This document shows positions 14,931 to 23,191 of a stretch of 64,000 nucleotides of DNA, in pieces. The stretch spans positions 1 to 64,000 of the forward strand of contig CAYOCP010000015.1 of NCBI GenBank assembly GCA_964402505.1, read 5' to 3'. Position 1 is the stretch's first letter. Every line of letters begins with the position of its first letter. The translations under genes were made by a program, and so were the position numbers. Below the pieces are notes generated by a model. The model was not told the origin of the DNA. It searched no databases and worked only from the letters and a program-made list of their open reading frames with translations. This DNA is from SLRI01 sp964402505. Its GTDB lineage: Bacteria; Pseudomonadota; Alphaproteobacteria; Geminicoccales; Geminicoccaceae.

Positions 14931-17636
14931 TCAGACGCGGCAGTCCTCGAGGCGGAGGTAGCGGGCGTCGAGCCCGAGATAGTCCTCCCGGCGGCAGGTG
15001 AGGATCAGGATCTGCTGGCGCGCCGCCGCCTGCTGCAGGATGGTCCGCATGCGGCCGAGGCGGACCGCGTCCGCGTAGACGAGCGCGTCGTCGAGGATGA
15101 GGGGCGGGCTCTGGCCCAGCTTCTCGACCAGAAGGTCACCGATGGCGAGGCGCACCAGCACCGCGAGCTGCTCGCGCGCACCGATGCTGAGGCTGGAGAA
15201 GGGCTCGCTGTGCCCGTCGCGGTCGAGGCCGGTGAGCCCGAGATCACCGGCGTCGAAAACCGCCCCGGCCGCGCCCATGAGCGTCTGCAAGTAGGGATTG
15301 AGTCGAGCGCGGAGCGGCTCTACCAGGGCGTTCTGACGGTCGGTGTCGATGCTCTCCAGCGTCTCCTGCAGGCGCCGCCAGGCGAGGGCCTCGTCCTGCA
15401 GCCGGGCGAGGTTGCGGCGGTCGAGCTCGAGCCGGTCCTCCACCGCCGCCCGCTCGTCGCCGATGCCCTTGGCACCGAGCCCGTGAAGCTCCATCTCGAG
15501 GTCGCGCACGCGCTGCTGCAGCGCCGCCGCCTCCTGGTCGAGATGGGCCACACGCCGCTCGGACTGCTCGACGGCCAGCCGGGTGGCGTCGGGATCGGCC
15601 CGGGCGAGATCGTCCTCGATGCGGGCGAGACGGTCGGCGGCGCGCCGCCTTTCGGTCTCGGCATCCCGAAGCCGCTCCTCGAGCTCGCCATCGGCCATTG
15701 CCCGGCGCTCGTCCAGGAGCCGCGCCTCGAGCCGTTCCGCCTCGCGTTCCGTTGCGGCGGTCTCGACCTCGAGCCGGGTCAGGGCGGTCGCCGTCTGGCC
15801 CACCTTGGCCCGCGCCCCGGCGATGGCGCAACCGAGAGTCTCGCAGGCCCGGCGCAAGCTCTCGTGCTCGGCATCGAGGGCGCGGCGGCGGGTCTCGGGA
15901 TCGTCGGCCTCGCCCGAATCGGCGGCCGGGTCCGCGGCCGGGACGCTCGCGAGCCGGGCCCGGAGCAGGGCCCGCTCCGCGTCGAGCGCCGTTCGATCGG
16001 CGAGGTCCTGCCCGGCGAGGAGACCCGCCATGCGCCCGGCGGCGTCGCGGGCGCGCTCCGCCTCGCGGCGGCGGCTGGCGGCACGGCGGCGGGCGACCTG
16101 AAGATCGGCGGCACCGACGGCGGCGAGCGCTTCGCGCAACCGTCGCCCGGCCGCCTCGAGCTCGAGGTTCAGCTCGGCGAGCCGGGCACCGCCCGGAATG
16201 ACGCGGAGCACGCCGAAGCCCTCGACCCTGAGCTCGGCCGGTGCGGTGAGCTCGAGCGTGGCGGCCGGCTCGAGCGGGCGCCCGTCCAGCTCGATCCGGG
16301 CAGCGTCTGCCGTCGGATGGAGCTCGAGCCGGGTCGCCACGAGCCTGAGCGACGCGGTGAGCTTCCACACCTCGGCCGCGTGCTCCTCGAGGGTGGCGAG
16401 ACGCGCATCCGTCAGGGGCTCGGCGGCCACCGCGGCGGCGGCCGCCTGCTCGACGGAGAGCGACGCCTCGACCTCCCCGGCCAGCCGGTCGAGCCGCGCC
16501 AGGCGCTCGACGAAGCCGCGGCGCTCGTGCTGGCGGGCCAGCGCCTCGCGGGCGGCCCTCGTGATCTCGAGGAGGGCCTGTGCTTGGGCCTCCTCCGCCT
16601 CCAGCTCCGTGAGCCGGCGCTGCGCCAGATCGGCGGTCGGCGCCAGATCCTGCTGCTGCCGGGCGAGATCCGCGCACCGTTCCCTGCGTGCCACCAAGTC
16701 GGCCTCGAGCAGGTGACGCGTCTGTCTCGCCCCCCGGAGTTGGGCGGCTGCACCTTCGCTGGCCTTCAGCCGTTCCCGTGCCAGCCGCCGATCGCCCTCG
16801 AGCGCCGTCACGCGGGCCAGCGTCGAGCGCTGGCCCTCGAGCTGCCGGCGCGCCTGGCCCGCCAGATCCGCCTCGATCATGTGGCGGCGCCTCTCGCCCG
16901 CCGCCGCCAGGGTGCGGAGCCGGTCCTCGATCTCGCGCTCGGCGGCACGCAGGCGCTCGAGCTCCGCCTCGCCCCGCTCGACCTTCTGCTGCAGCTCCAG
17001 CAGCGCGCCGCGCGGCCGGCTCTGGGCGGATGTCCAGAAGCTCTCGCAGCGCTGGCGCACCCGGGCCAGCAGGCGCTGGGCGCGATCGCTGGTGCCGAGC
17101 GCCGCCATCTGGTCGGCGATCGCCGGGCCGAGCCTCGCCCTCGCCGTCTCGCTCGGCCGGGGCGTGCCGGCGAAGGTGGTGCCCTGGTCGACCCAGAAGA
17201 GCCCGGCGAGGCCCATCTGCTCGTCCCGCGCGGCCCCCCTGCCCGGCCATTCGTACTGCAGAAGCGCCGCGAGCCGAAGCTCGGCGGCATCGCCCTCGAG
17301 AGCGCCTTCGGGCGTCTCGAGCCGCACGCCGCCGCGGCGAAAGCGCTTGGCGAGGCGGTAGGGGGCACCATCCAGCGCGAAGGCGACGGTCACCGCCGGC
17401 GTCTCGGCGCCGTCGAAGGGCTGGATGGCTTCGCGGGCCGCCCCGCTCGCGTTGTGGCGGAGGAAGAACGCGGCCTTCAGGGCCGCGAGGATGGTCGACT
17501 TGCCCTCCTCGTTGTCGCCGGACAGCACGGTGAGGCCGGCGGGCGCCGGCTCGAGGGTGTAGGTGCCCTTGAGCTTCCTGAAATGCTCGACGGTGAGCGC
17601 TTCCAGCCTCAAGGCCCGGTCTCCGCCCGCCGCCAT
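14931..17636 (-). CDS. SbcC/Rad50-like AAA ATPase lacking a zinc hook
   Basis: 901 residues. ABC-type ATPase halves lie at the two ends: Walker A GDNEEGKS (residues 40-47) after RLEALTVEHFRKLKG, then near the C-terminus the signature LSIGAREQL (about 814) and Walker B PLILDDAL (about 843) with a final ILTCRRE. Between them are long Arg/Glu/Ala-rich coiled coils (about 190-400 and 490-770). No CxxC zinc hook occurs anywhere. Instead residues about 420-485 form a beta-rich stretch (LRLVATRLELHP to GFGVLRVIPGG) at the place where the coil should turn. It starts 28 bases inside the end of the metallophosphoesterase gene, so the two should form an Mre11-Rad50-like complex that processes DNA ends. 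The start ATG was chosen as the nearest one to the conserved N-terminus. Confidence 0.9.
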   Translation of the reverse strand: MAAGGDRALRLEALTVEHFRKLKGTYTLEPAPAGLTVLSGDNEEGKSTILAALKAAFFLRHNASGAAREAIQPFDGAETPAVTVAFALDGAPYRLAKRFRRGGVRLETPEGALEGDAAELRLAALLQYEWPGRGAARDEQMGLAGLFWVDQGTTFAGTPRPSETARARLGPAIADQMAALGTSDRAQRLLARVRQRCESFWTSAQSRPRGALLELQQKVERGEAELERLRAAEREIEDRLRTLAAAGERRRHMIEADLAGQARRQLEGQRSTLARVTALEGDRRLARERLKASEGAAAQLRGARQTRHLLEADLVARRERCADLARQQQDLAPTADLAQRRLTELEAEEAQAQALLEITRAAREALARQHERRGFVERLARLDRLAGEVEASLSVEQAAAAAVAAEPLTDARLATLEEHAAEVWKLTASLRLVATRLELHPTADAARIELDGRPLEPAATLELTAPAELRVEGFGVLRVIPGGARLAELNLELEAAGRRLREALAAVGAADLQVARRRAASRRREAERARDAAGRMAGLLAGQDLADRTALDAERALLRARLASVPAADPAADSGEADDPETRRRALDAEHESLRRACETLGCAIAGARAKVGQTATALTRLEVETAATEREAERLEARLLDERRAMADGELEERLRDAETERRRAADRLARIEDDLARADPDATRLAVEQSERRVAHLDQEAAALQQRVRDLEMELHGLGAKGIGDERAAVEDRLELDRRNLARLQDEALAWRRLQETLESIDTDRQNALVEPLRARLNPYLQTLMGAAGAVFDAGDLGLTGLDRDGHSEPFSSLSIGAREQLAVLVRLAIGDLLVEKLGQSPPLILDDALVYADAVRLGRMRTILQQAAARQQILILTCRREDYLGLDARYLRLEDCRV

Positions 17637-18733
17637 TCGTCGTGCAGCAGGCGAAGTGCCAGAGCGGCGATCGGATCGTTCCCGGCCCCGAGCCGGCGTG
17701 CTGCCGAGGCGAGCAGCGGATCGGCGGCGAAGGCGGCGAGATCGGCCTCGCTCGGCACCGTCATGAGCTTCTCGTCGCGCAGCTCCAGATGGCGCAGGCC
17801 CGCCGCGCGGCGGTCGAGCGCGTCGGCGAGGCCGGCCCGGGCGGCGAGGTCGAGGCTGCCCTCGAGGCCAAGGCGCAGAAGCGTGTCGGCGCGCGTGCCC
17901 AGGTCTCGCTGCACCTGCTCGAGCCGATCCTCGAGGGCGGCGGTGTCGCAGCCGGCGCCGAGGTCGAGTGCTGCCGTCCGCCAGGTGAACCGGCCGGTGC
18001 GCAGCGGCTGCACGCTCACCGGCGCGCCCGGCGCCTCGACGGTGACGAGAAGCGCCTCGCCGATCCCGCTCGCCGTGTAGTCGTCGGGCTCGGGCGTGCC
18101 GCTGTACCAGGTGCGCGGGCCGATCTCTCGGCTGCTGTGCCAGTCGCCGAGTGCGAGGTAGTCGAGGCCGGCCCGCTCCGCCCGGTCGAGGGCGATGGGA
18201 TTGCCCGAGGCGGCACCGGCCGGCAGGCAGGCGGCGACGCTGCCATGGGCGAGGCCGACCTTGAAGACCCCGTCCGGCAGGTTGGCGCCGTCCAGCCAGC
18301 ACGTCGGATCGTCCGCCATCTGCCTCTGGTGAAGCGGTGCCGGCAGCACGACGAGCCGACCGTCGGCGAGGGTCAGGGGCTTCGCCTCGTCCAGGACGTG
18401 CACGTTCCCGGGACAATCGCCGGTGGCGCGGAAGCGGTCCCAGAGGCCCCCGGGCCGGGCCGGGTCGTGATTGCCGGGAAGCAGGAGCCAGGGTCCGCTG
18501 AAGGTGCGAAGCTGCGCCACCATGCGGCGCAGGACCGCGGGCTGGCTGTGCTCGTTGTCGAGGATGTCGCCGGCGACCAGCACGGCATCGACGCGGTGCT
18601 CGGTGGCGAGCCGTGCCAGCGCTGCCACGACCTCGAAGCGCGCCTCGCGGAGCAGGGCACCCGTGTCACCCTCGAACCGCGTGAACGGCTTGCCGAGCTG
18701 CCAGTCGGCGGTGTGCAGGAGGCGGATGGTCAT
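17609..18733 (-). CDS. SbcD/Mre11-like metallophosphoesterase (DNA repair exonuclease)
   Basis: 374 residues. Calcineurin-like phosphoesterase motifs in order: TADWQLG (Asp10; the usual motif-I His is Gln12), AGDILDNEH (residues 54-62), PGNHDPA (87-90 GNHD), AHGS, and GDWHSS. Two metal ions would be held by these. The C-terminal 140 residues form the capping and partner-binding region. The family cleaves DNA ends together with a Rad50/SbcC ATPase, and the ATPase gene follows with a 28-base overlap. The gene is smaller than E. coli SbcD (about 400 residues). 33 bases separate it from the DUF971 gene upstream, so it may share that transcript. Confidence 0.92.
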   Translation of the reverse strand: MTIRLLHTADWQLGKPFTRFEGDTGALLREARFEVVAALARLATEHRVDAVLVAGDILDNEHSQPAVLRRMVAQLRTFSGPWLLLPGNHDPARPGGLWDRFRATGDCPGNVHVLDEAKPLTLADGRLVVLPAPLHQRQMADDPTCWLDGANLPDGVFKVGLAHGSVAACLPAGAASGNPIALDRAERAGLDYLALGDWHSSREIGPRTWYSGTPEPDDYTASGIGEALLVTVEAPGAPVSVQPLRTGRFTWRTAALDLGAGCDTAALEDRLEQVQRDLGTRADTLLRLGLEGSLDLAARAGLADALDRRAAGLRHLELRDEKLMTVPSEADLAAFAADPLLASAARRLGAGNDPIAALALRLLHDEWRRAETGP

Positions 18734-18766
18734 GGCGCGGATGGTGCCACGTCCATGGCCAGCGGA

Positions 18767-19132
18767 TCAACCGTCGCGCGACAGGCCCTGGCGCTCGAGC
18801 TCGGCCAGGTAGGCGGCCCAGATGGTCGCCTGCTCCGCACCCAGCCGGTAGAGCCAGCTCCAGCTGTAGATGCCGGTCGAGTGGCCGTCGTCGAAGACGA
18901 TGCGCACGGCGTAGTTGCCGACCGGCTCGAGGCGGACGATGCCGACCCGCCGCTTGCCGCCGATGGTCACCTTCTGCGACGGCGTGTGGCCCTGGATTTC
19001 GGCGGAGGGGCTCTCGACGCGCAGGAACTCGGCCGGATAGCCGAAGCTCCGGCCGTCGTCGAAATCGATCTCGAGAAGCCGCTCCTCGCGCTTGACGCGG
19101 ATCTCGGTGGGCCAGGCCGCCGTCTCAGCCAT
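18767..19132 (-). CDS. DUF971 domain protein
   Basis: 121 residues, a single DUF971 domain, the small beta fold also found at the N-terminus of gamma-butyrobetaine hydroxylases. Key blocks: PTEIRVKREERLLEIDFDDGRSFGYPAEFLRVESPSAE, GIVRLEPVGNYAVRIVFDDGHSTGIYSWSWLYRLG. Free-standing members are widespread in proteobacteria, sometimes linked to iron-sulfur cluster genes; no reaction is established. The ATG at 19132 was preferred over an earlier in-frame start because it lies right before the conserved part. It overlaps the end of the Trm112-like gene by 8 bases. Confidence 0.9.
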   Translation of the reverse strand: MAETAAWPTEIRVKREERLLEIDFDDGRSFGYPAEFLRVESPSAEIQGHTPSQKVTIGGKRRVGIVRLEPVGNYAVRIVFDDGHSTGIYSWSWLYRLGAEQATIWAAYLAELERQGLSRDG

Positions 19133-19391
19133 CTTTTCCGTCTTCGTCGTCGGCGCGAACCGCGTCGGGGATGCGGTCCGAATCGTCGAGCCTTCGGGCA
19201 TCGTCGACCAGCATGACGGGAATGCCGTCGCGCACCGGATAGGCGAGGCCAGCCTGCTCGCTGATGAGCTCGTTCCTGACCCGATCGTAGCGCAACGGTC
19301 CCTTGGTCAGGGGACAGATCAGAAGGTCGAGCAGCTCCGGATCGAGCGCCGCCCCACTGGTCGGCATCGGTGGTGTCTCTTCTTCGGCCAC
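19125..19391 (-). CDS. Trm112 family protein
   Basis: 88 residues from a GTG with GGGAGGGAA upstream; an internal ATG nine residues in is the alternative. The Trm112 core reads DPELLDLLICPLTKGPLRYDRVRNELISEQAGLAYPVRDGIPVMLVDDAR. Eukaryotic and archaeal Trm112 activates several methyltransferases; the bacterial role is less certain. Only one of the zinc-ligand cysteines is present (CPLTKGPL instead of CPxC), as I recall for alphaproteobacterial members, so zinc binding is doubtful. The acidic tail after residue 65 is Asp/Arg-rich. It lies between the LON-like and DUF971 genes, a conserved order in this group. Confidence 0.9.
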   Translation of the reverse strand: MAEEETPPMPTSGAALDPELLDLLICPLTKGPLRYDRVRNELISEQAGLAYPVRDGIPVMLVDDARRLDDSDRIPDAVRADDEDGKDG

Positions 19392-19419
19392 GGGTTCCCT
19401 CCCCCTGGAAGCTGCGGGA

Positions 19420-20067
19420 TCAATGGCGGACGGAGGTCTCGGCGGCGCTCGTGGTCGTCGCCATCCGCATGAGGGCGATCAGGAGCCGCGCCTGGGCATT
19501 GAGGTTCTCCGCCTCGAGCAGCGCCTGCTTCTCGCTCGGCTCGAACGGGCAGATCATGACGAGCGAGGTGACGAGGCCGCCGAGCGGTGCTCCCTTGATC
19601 GTCTCCCAGTCGGCCTCGATCTGCTGGCGCTCGAAATAACCCCCGAGCGCGGTCATCAGCTCGGCCCGGAGCGCGCCGGAGGGTGGCTCCGGCTGCAGGT
19701 CCTGGTGCCAGCGGTGGAACCGGGCGACGATCTGGCGGTAGGGGGTGGCGACCTCCAGCTCCTCGGCCACGTCGAAGCGGGCGATGCCGGTGAGGGTGAT
19801 GAGGAAGCGGCCGTCCTCGGTCTCGCGGAACGAGCTGATCCGTCCGGCGCAGCCGGTGGTGTAGAGGGCCGGCTCGCCATCCTGCCCCTCGGCCTCGTTC
19901 TTGGGCTGGATCATGCCGATCACCTTGTCGGTCTGCATGGCGTCCCGCACCATCTGCAGGTAGCGCGGCTCGAAGATGTTGAGCGGCAGGTTGCCGCCCG
20001 GCAGGAGCACGGCGCCGGGCAGGGGAAAGATCGGAAATCGGCCGGGCAGGCTCTCGAGGCCGGGCAT
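19420..20067 (-). CDS. LON peptidase substrate-binding domain protein
   Basis: 215 residues. It matches the N-terminal substrate-binding domain of Lon protease without the ATPase and protease parts: FPIFPLPGAVLLPGGNLPLNIFEPRYLQMVRDAM, GMIQPKN, GCAGRISSFRETEDGRFLITLTGIARFDV. Free-standing forms are common in bacteria; they may present substrates or act as chaperone-like factors. The ATG at 20067 is supported by GAGGTGAG just upstream and by the conserved start PGLESLPGRFPIFPL. The C-terminal helical part (about 130-215) is typical. It begins 7 bases after the YbbN gene ends, so co-transcription is likely. Confidence 0.92.
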   Translation of the reverse strand: MPGLESLPGRFPIFPLPGAVLLPGGNLPLNIFEPRYLQMVRDAMQTDKVIGMIQPKNEAEGQDGEPALYTTGCAGRISSFRETEDGRFLITLTGIARFDVAEELEVATPYRQIVARFHRWHQDLQPEPPSGALRAELMTALGGYFERQQIEADWETIKGAPLGGLVTSLVMICPFEPSEKQALLEAENLNAQARLLIALMRMATTTSAAETSVRH

Positions 20068-20074
20068 GCTCACC

Positions 20075-20998
20075 TCAACTGAAGAGGACCGACGACAGGA
20101 GGCGGCGGCCCTTGATCGTCTGGGGGTGCGTCGGGCCGAGCGCTTCGAAGAACCGCACGAGCTGCTTCCTCGCCCCGTCTTCGCGCCATTCACGATCCCG
20201 CTTCACGATCCGGAGGAGGTGGTCCATGGCCGGCTCGACCTGGCCGCGCAGGAAGAGGGACGTCGCCAGCTCGTAGCGAGCATCGTGATCGTCGGGATCG
20301 CTCTCGACACGGGCCCCGAGCGCATTCGGATCGCCGAGCGTGCCGGCCTCCCTGGCGAGCGCCACGGCGGCCTTGGCACCGGTGACGGCGGCGTGGCCCT
20401 GAGCTTCCGCCGGTGCTTCGGCGAGAAGCTGCTCGGCGGCGGCGAGCTCACCCGAAGCGAGGAGGCAGCGGGCGAAGCCGCCCAGGGCCTCGGCATTGCC
20501 CGGCTCCTGCTCGAGGACGGCACCGAAGAGCTCGCTCGCGGCATCGAGCTCGCCCAGCTCGAGCGCCGCCTTCGCCTCGTCGAGCTGGATGTCGACGTCC
20601 GCCGGCCCGAGCGGACCGCCCGTCAGCTTCTCGATCAGCGCCTTGATCTGGCTCTCCGGCTGCGCTCCCGCGAAGCCGGTCACCGGCTGGCCCTGAGCGA
20701 AGGCGTAGACCGTCGGCACCGACTGCACGCGAAGCTGCTGGGCGATCTCCGGATTCTGGTCGATGTCGATCTTGACCAGCTTGACCTTGCCACCGGCCTG
20801 CCTGACCACCTTCTCGAGCACCGGCGTGAGCTGCTTGCAGGGACCGCACCAGGTGGCCCAGAAATCGACCAGCACCGGCTGGCGCATGGATTCCTGGATG
20901 ACGTCGCGGGCGAACGTCTCGAGGCTGCCGTCCCGGATCAGGTCGTCCCCGCCATTCTGCCTGCCGGCCGGAGCCTGCATGCCGCCGATCATCTGCAT
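20075..20998 (-). CDS. YbbN/CnoX-type thioredoxin-TPR protein
   Basis: 307 residues. Residues about 25-125 are a thioredoxin fold with active site WCGPC (in VDFWATWCGPCKQL), the cis-proline region VQSVPTVYAF and a C-terminal helix. Residues about 130-300 are TPR-like helices (ALELGELDAASELFGAVLEQEPGNAEALGGFARCLLASGE). E. coli YbbN/CnoX is a chaperedoxin that protects proteins from oxidation and hands them to GroEL/DnaK; it has SQHC, while this protein keeps a full CxxC and could be redox-active. The start at 20998 gives the shortest N-terminal tail consistent with family alignment. First gene of the long minus-strand run. Confidence 0.92.
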   Translation of the reverse strand: MQMIGGMQAPAGRQNGGDDLIRDGSLETFARDVIQESMRQPVLVDFWATWCGPCKQLTPVLEKVVRQAGGKVKLVKIDIDQNPEIAQQLRVQSVPTVYAFAQGQPVTGFAGAQPESQIKALIEKLTGGPLGPADVDIQLDEAKAALELGELDAASELFGAVLEQEPGNAEALGGFARCLLASGELAAAEQLLAEAPAEAQGHAAVTGAKAAVALAREAGTLGDPNALGARVESDPDDHDARYELATSLFLRGQVEPAMDHLLRIVKRDREWREDGARKQLVRFFEALGPTHPQTIKGRRLLSSVLFS

Positions 20999-21189
20999 GT
21001 CCCAAAAACCCTCGCTGCCCGCGCCACGTATCCGGTCGACCACGATCCGGGTATCACGGGTGCCGCTAACATGGAAACCGGAGCGGCCGGTTGCAAGGCG
21101 GCGGCCGAGGCGCGCAAGCCGCTTGCCAAAGGGCCATCCATCCACTAAATGCCGCGCCTGAGCCGCAGCCCTCCGGGATGGCGGCCAAA

Positions 21190-21264
21190 GCGGGCGTAGC
21201 TCAGGGGTAGAGCACAACCTTGCCAAGGTTGGGGTCGAGGGTTCGAATCCCTTCGCCCGCTCCA
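21190..21264 (+). tRNA. tRNA-Gly (anticodon GCC)
   Basis: A complete cloverleaf. The acceptor stem GCGGGCG pairs with CGCCCGC, the D arm is GCTCAGGGGTAGAGC, the anticodon stem CAACC/GGTTG encloses loop TTGCCAA with anticodon GCC, and the T arm contains GGTTCGAATCC. The discriminator T and CCA are genome-encoded (21261-21264). It stands alone between the YbbN gene and the convergent NhaC gene. No integrase or direct repeat of the 3' end is visible nearby, so it is not an obvious integration site. Confidence 0.98.
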
Positions 21265-21289
21265 TGTTCTTCGGGTACGGCCCGGACCT

Positions 21290-22792
21290 TCAGAGCCTGT
21301 TCGATGGCCGGTCCTGCTGGTGGGCGGAGAGCATGCGAAAGCCGGTCCAGGCGAAGATCAGGGTGACGATCGGGCTCAGCAGGTTGAAGAAGGCGTAGGG
21401 CGCGTAGCCGAAGGTGGCCACGCCCAGGGCTGCTGCCAGGTAGGCGCCGCAACTGCTCCAGGGGATCAGGGCGGAGGTGACGGTCGCTGAATCGGCGGCG
21501 GCGCGGGAGAGCACGACCGGAGCGAGGCCCCTCGCGTCGAAGCTGGGCTTGAGCATGCGTTCGGAAAGGGCGATGCCGACTGTCTGATCGGCGGTCAGCG
21601 CATTGGTCGCGATGCCGGCGCCGACCGCGGTGGTGACGAGCGCACCCGGCGAGCGGCCGGCGGCGGCGATCGGCTCGACCAACCGGTGCAGGAGGCCGAT
21701 GCGCTCGACGACGCCGCCGAAGGCCAGGGCGGCGGCGATGAGCCAGATGGTTTCCAGCATGTAGGCCATGCCGCCCCGGCTGAGGAAGGCGTCGATGCCG
21801 CCGACGCCGGTGGCCGAGACGAAGCCGGTCGCCATCGCCTGCCAGACCCCTTTGAGAAGGGCCAGAGGCGGCCGGAGGCTCCCGCCTTCGGCAAAGGCGA
21901 TCACCCGGTCCGGCTCGAGCAGGGCGGCGACGATGCCGCCGGCGACAGCGCCCACGAACATGTTGGCGAAGGCCGGCAGTCCGGCCAAGGCGAGCCCCAG
22001 CACCAGCCCGAGCGGCAGCAGCAGCAAAGGGCGAATGTGCAGCTCGGCGTCGATCAGGGTGACGATCGGCAAGGGATCGCGCAGGCCCGCCTCGCCGAGC
22101 CACCAAAAGGCAACGAGGGCCAGAAGGAAGGCCGGAACCGAGGTCCAGAGCGCCTCGCGTCCGTGCTCCCCGGCGCCGACCCCGGCCACCCGGATCGCGA
22201 GGGCGGTCTTCTTGGACCAGGGCGAGGCCTTGTCGCCGAAATAGGCGCCGGAGACCACCGCGCCCGCGGTGACGGCGGGATCGAGGCCGAGCTGCTGGGC
22301 GATGCCGACGAGGCAGATGCCGATGGTCGAGGCCGCCGTCCAGGCGCTGGCGATGGTGAAGCCGACGATGGCCGCGATCACCGCCGCCTTGACGTAGAAA
22401 TACTCGGCGCTGACCACCTGCAGGAGATAGTAGCCGAAGGCGAGCAGCGTGCCGCTCATCGCCCAGGTGCCGAGGAGGGCGCCGACGGCGAAGAGGACGG
22501 CGATCGTGCCGAAGCCGCCGAGCATGCCGGCGAGCGCTGCGTCGCGCAGTGCCGCGAGCCCGTGGCCGGCGCGCCGGCCGATCAGCATGGCGCCGGCGGT
22601 GGCGAAGACGATCGCCGTCTGCAAGGGGCCGAGCGTCGCCTTCGGACCGAAGAGCACGAACGAAAGGCCGAGCACGACGGCGCCCGCGAGGACCGGCAGG
22701 AGCGCTTCGAGGAAGGTCAGCTCGCGCGGTGCCGGCGGCGGATCGAGGCGTGGCGCCGGCCCGCCTTTTCGGCCGTCAGCCGCCTTGGACAC
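21290..22792 (-). CDS. nhaC: NhaC-family Na+/H+ antiporter
   Basis: 500 residues with about 11-12 membrane segments. Family features: the N-terminal TFLEALLPVLAGAVVLGLSFVLFG, the SAWTAASTIGICLVGIAQQLGLDPAVTAGAVVSGAYFGDKASPWSKKT block, and C-terminal GAGIATNALTADQTVGIALSERM and LIPWSSCGAYLAAALGV. It exchanges sodium (or another small cation/organic substrate) for protons across the inner membrane. Its start lies 17 bases inside the end of the cupin gene, so it is the last gene of the methyltransferase-sulfotransferase-cupin unit. Some NhaC-family members carry organic solutes, so the exact substrate is open. It converges on the tRNA gene. Confidence 0.92.
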   Translation of the reverse strand: MSKAADGRKGGPAPRLDPPPAPRELTFLEALLPVLAGAVVLGLSFVLFGPKATLGPLQTAIVFATAGAMLIGRRAGHGLAALRDAALAGMLGGFGTIAVLFAVGALLGTWAMSGTLLAFGYYLLQVVSAEYFYVKAAVIAAIVGFTIASAWTAASTIGICLVGIAQQLGLDPAVTAGAVVSGAYFGDKASPWSKKTALAIRVAGVGAGEHGREALWTSVPAFLLALVAFWWLGEAGLRDPLPIVTLIDAELHIRPLLLLPLGLVLGLALAGLPAFANMFVGAVAGGIVAALLEPDRVIAFAEGGSLRPPLALLKGVWQAMATGFVSATGVGGIDAFLSRGGMAYMLETIWLIAAALAFGGVVERIGLLHRLVEPIAAAGRSPGALVTTAVGAGIATNALTADQTVGIALSERMLKPSFDARGLAPVVLSRAAADSATVTSALIPWSSCGAYLAAALGVATFGYAPYAFFNLLSPIVTLIFAWTGFRMLSAHQQDRPSNRL

Positions 22793-23159
22793 CCTGGGCG
22801 TCCGCCTCGGCGAGATCGGTCTGGATCAGCCGGTCGCTCAGATGGATGTCGATGGTCTCGAGCAGGCCGGGGCCGAGATTGGCGAATTTATGCGGTACGT
22901 GCGCCGGGCAGAGCAGGATCTGGCCCGCCTCGGCGGTCATGCTCTCGTCGCCGATGGTGAAGAGTGCCCGGCCGGTGCGGAGGATGAAGACCTCGTCATA
23001 AGGGTGGCAGTGCAGGACCGGACCGGCCCCCTCCTTCTCGCTGGCGAAGAAGAGGACGGTGACGTTCGTGCCGAGTGCCCTGCCCTCGATCCGGCCGCGC
23101 CAGAGGCGGTCGTCGGAGGCCCAGTCAGAGCGTTGCAGAACGGATGGCTGGCGGCGCAT
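22776..23159 (-). CDS. Small cupin-domain protein
   Basis: 127 residues, a single beta-barrel cupin. The metal site is visible as the two cupin motifs: HCHPYDEVFILRTGRALF (His-x-His, Glu) and later LCPAHVPHKFANLGPG (His). A divalent metal is expected. GGAGAGAAG precedes the ATG. The substrate is unknown; such lone cupins include sugar isomerases, dioxygenases and regulators. It lies 32 bases after the sulfotransferase gene and overlaps the antiporter gene by 17 bases, placing it between a surface-modification enzyme and an antiporter in one transcript. Confidence 0.9.
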   Translation of the reverse strand: MRRQPSVLQRSDWASDDRLWRGRIEGRALGTNVTVLFFASEKEGAGPVLHCHPYDEVFILRTGRALFTIGDESMTAEAGQILLCPAHVPHKFANLGPGLLETIDIHLSDRLIQTDLAEADAQGVQGG

Positions 23160-23191
23160 GTCTTCTCTCCGGATCGGTTGGTGGCTGTGCC

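Noticed and set aside
14916..18080. A very long plus-strand open frame (over 1000 codons) opposite the ATPase gene
   Set aside because: It is open only because of G/C bias at the third position of the minus-strand gene. The minus frame has Walker A, signature and Walker B motifs; the plus frame has none and is Arg/Gly/Glu-rich.
21190..21300. tRNA-Gly as an integration site of a mobile element
   Set aside because: No integrase, no repeat of the tRNA 3' end and no drop in gene density are visible near it.
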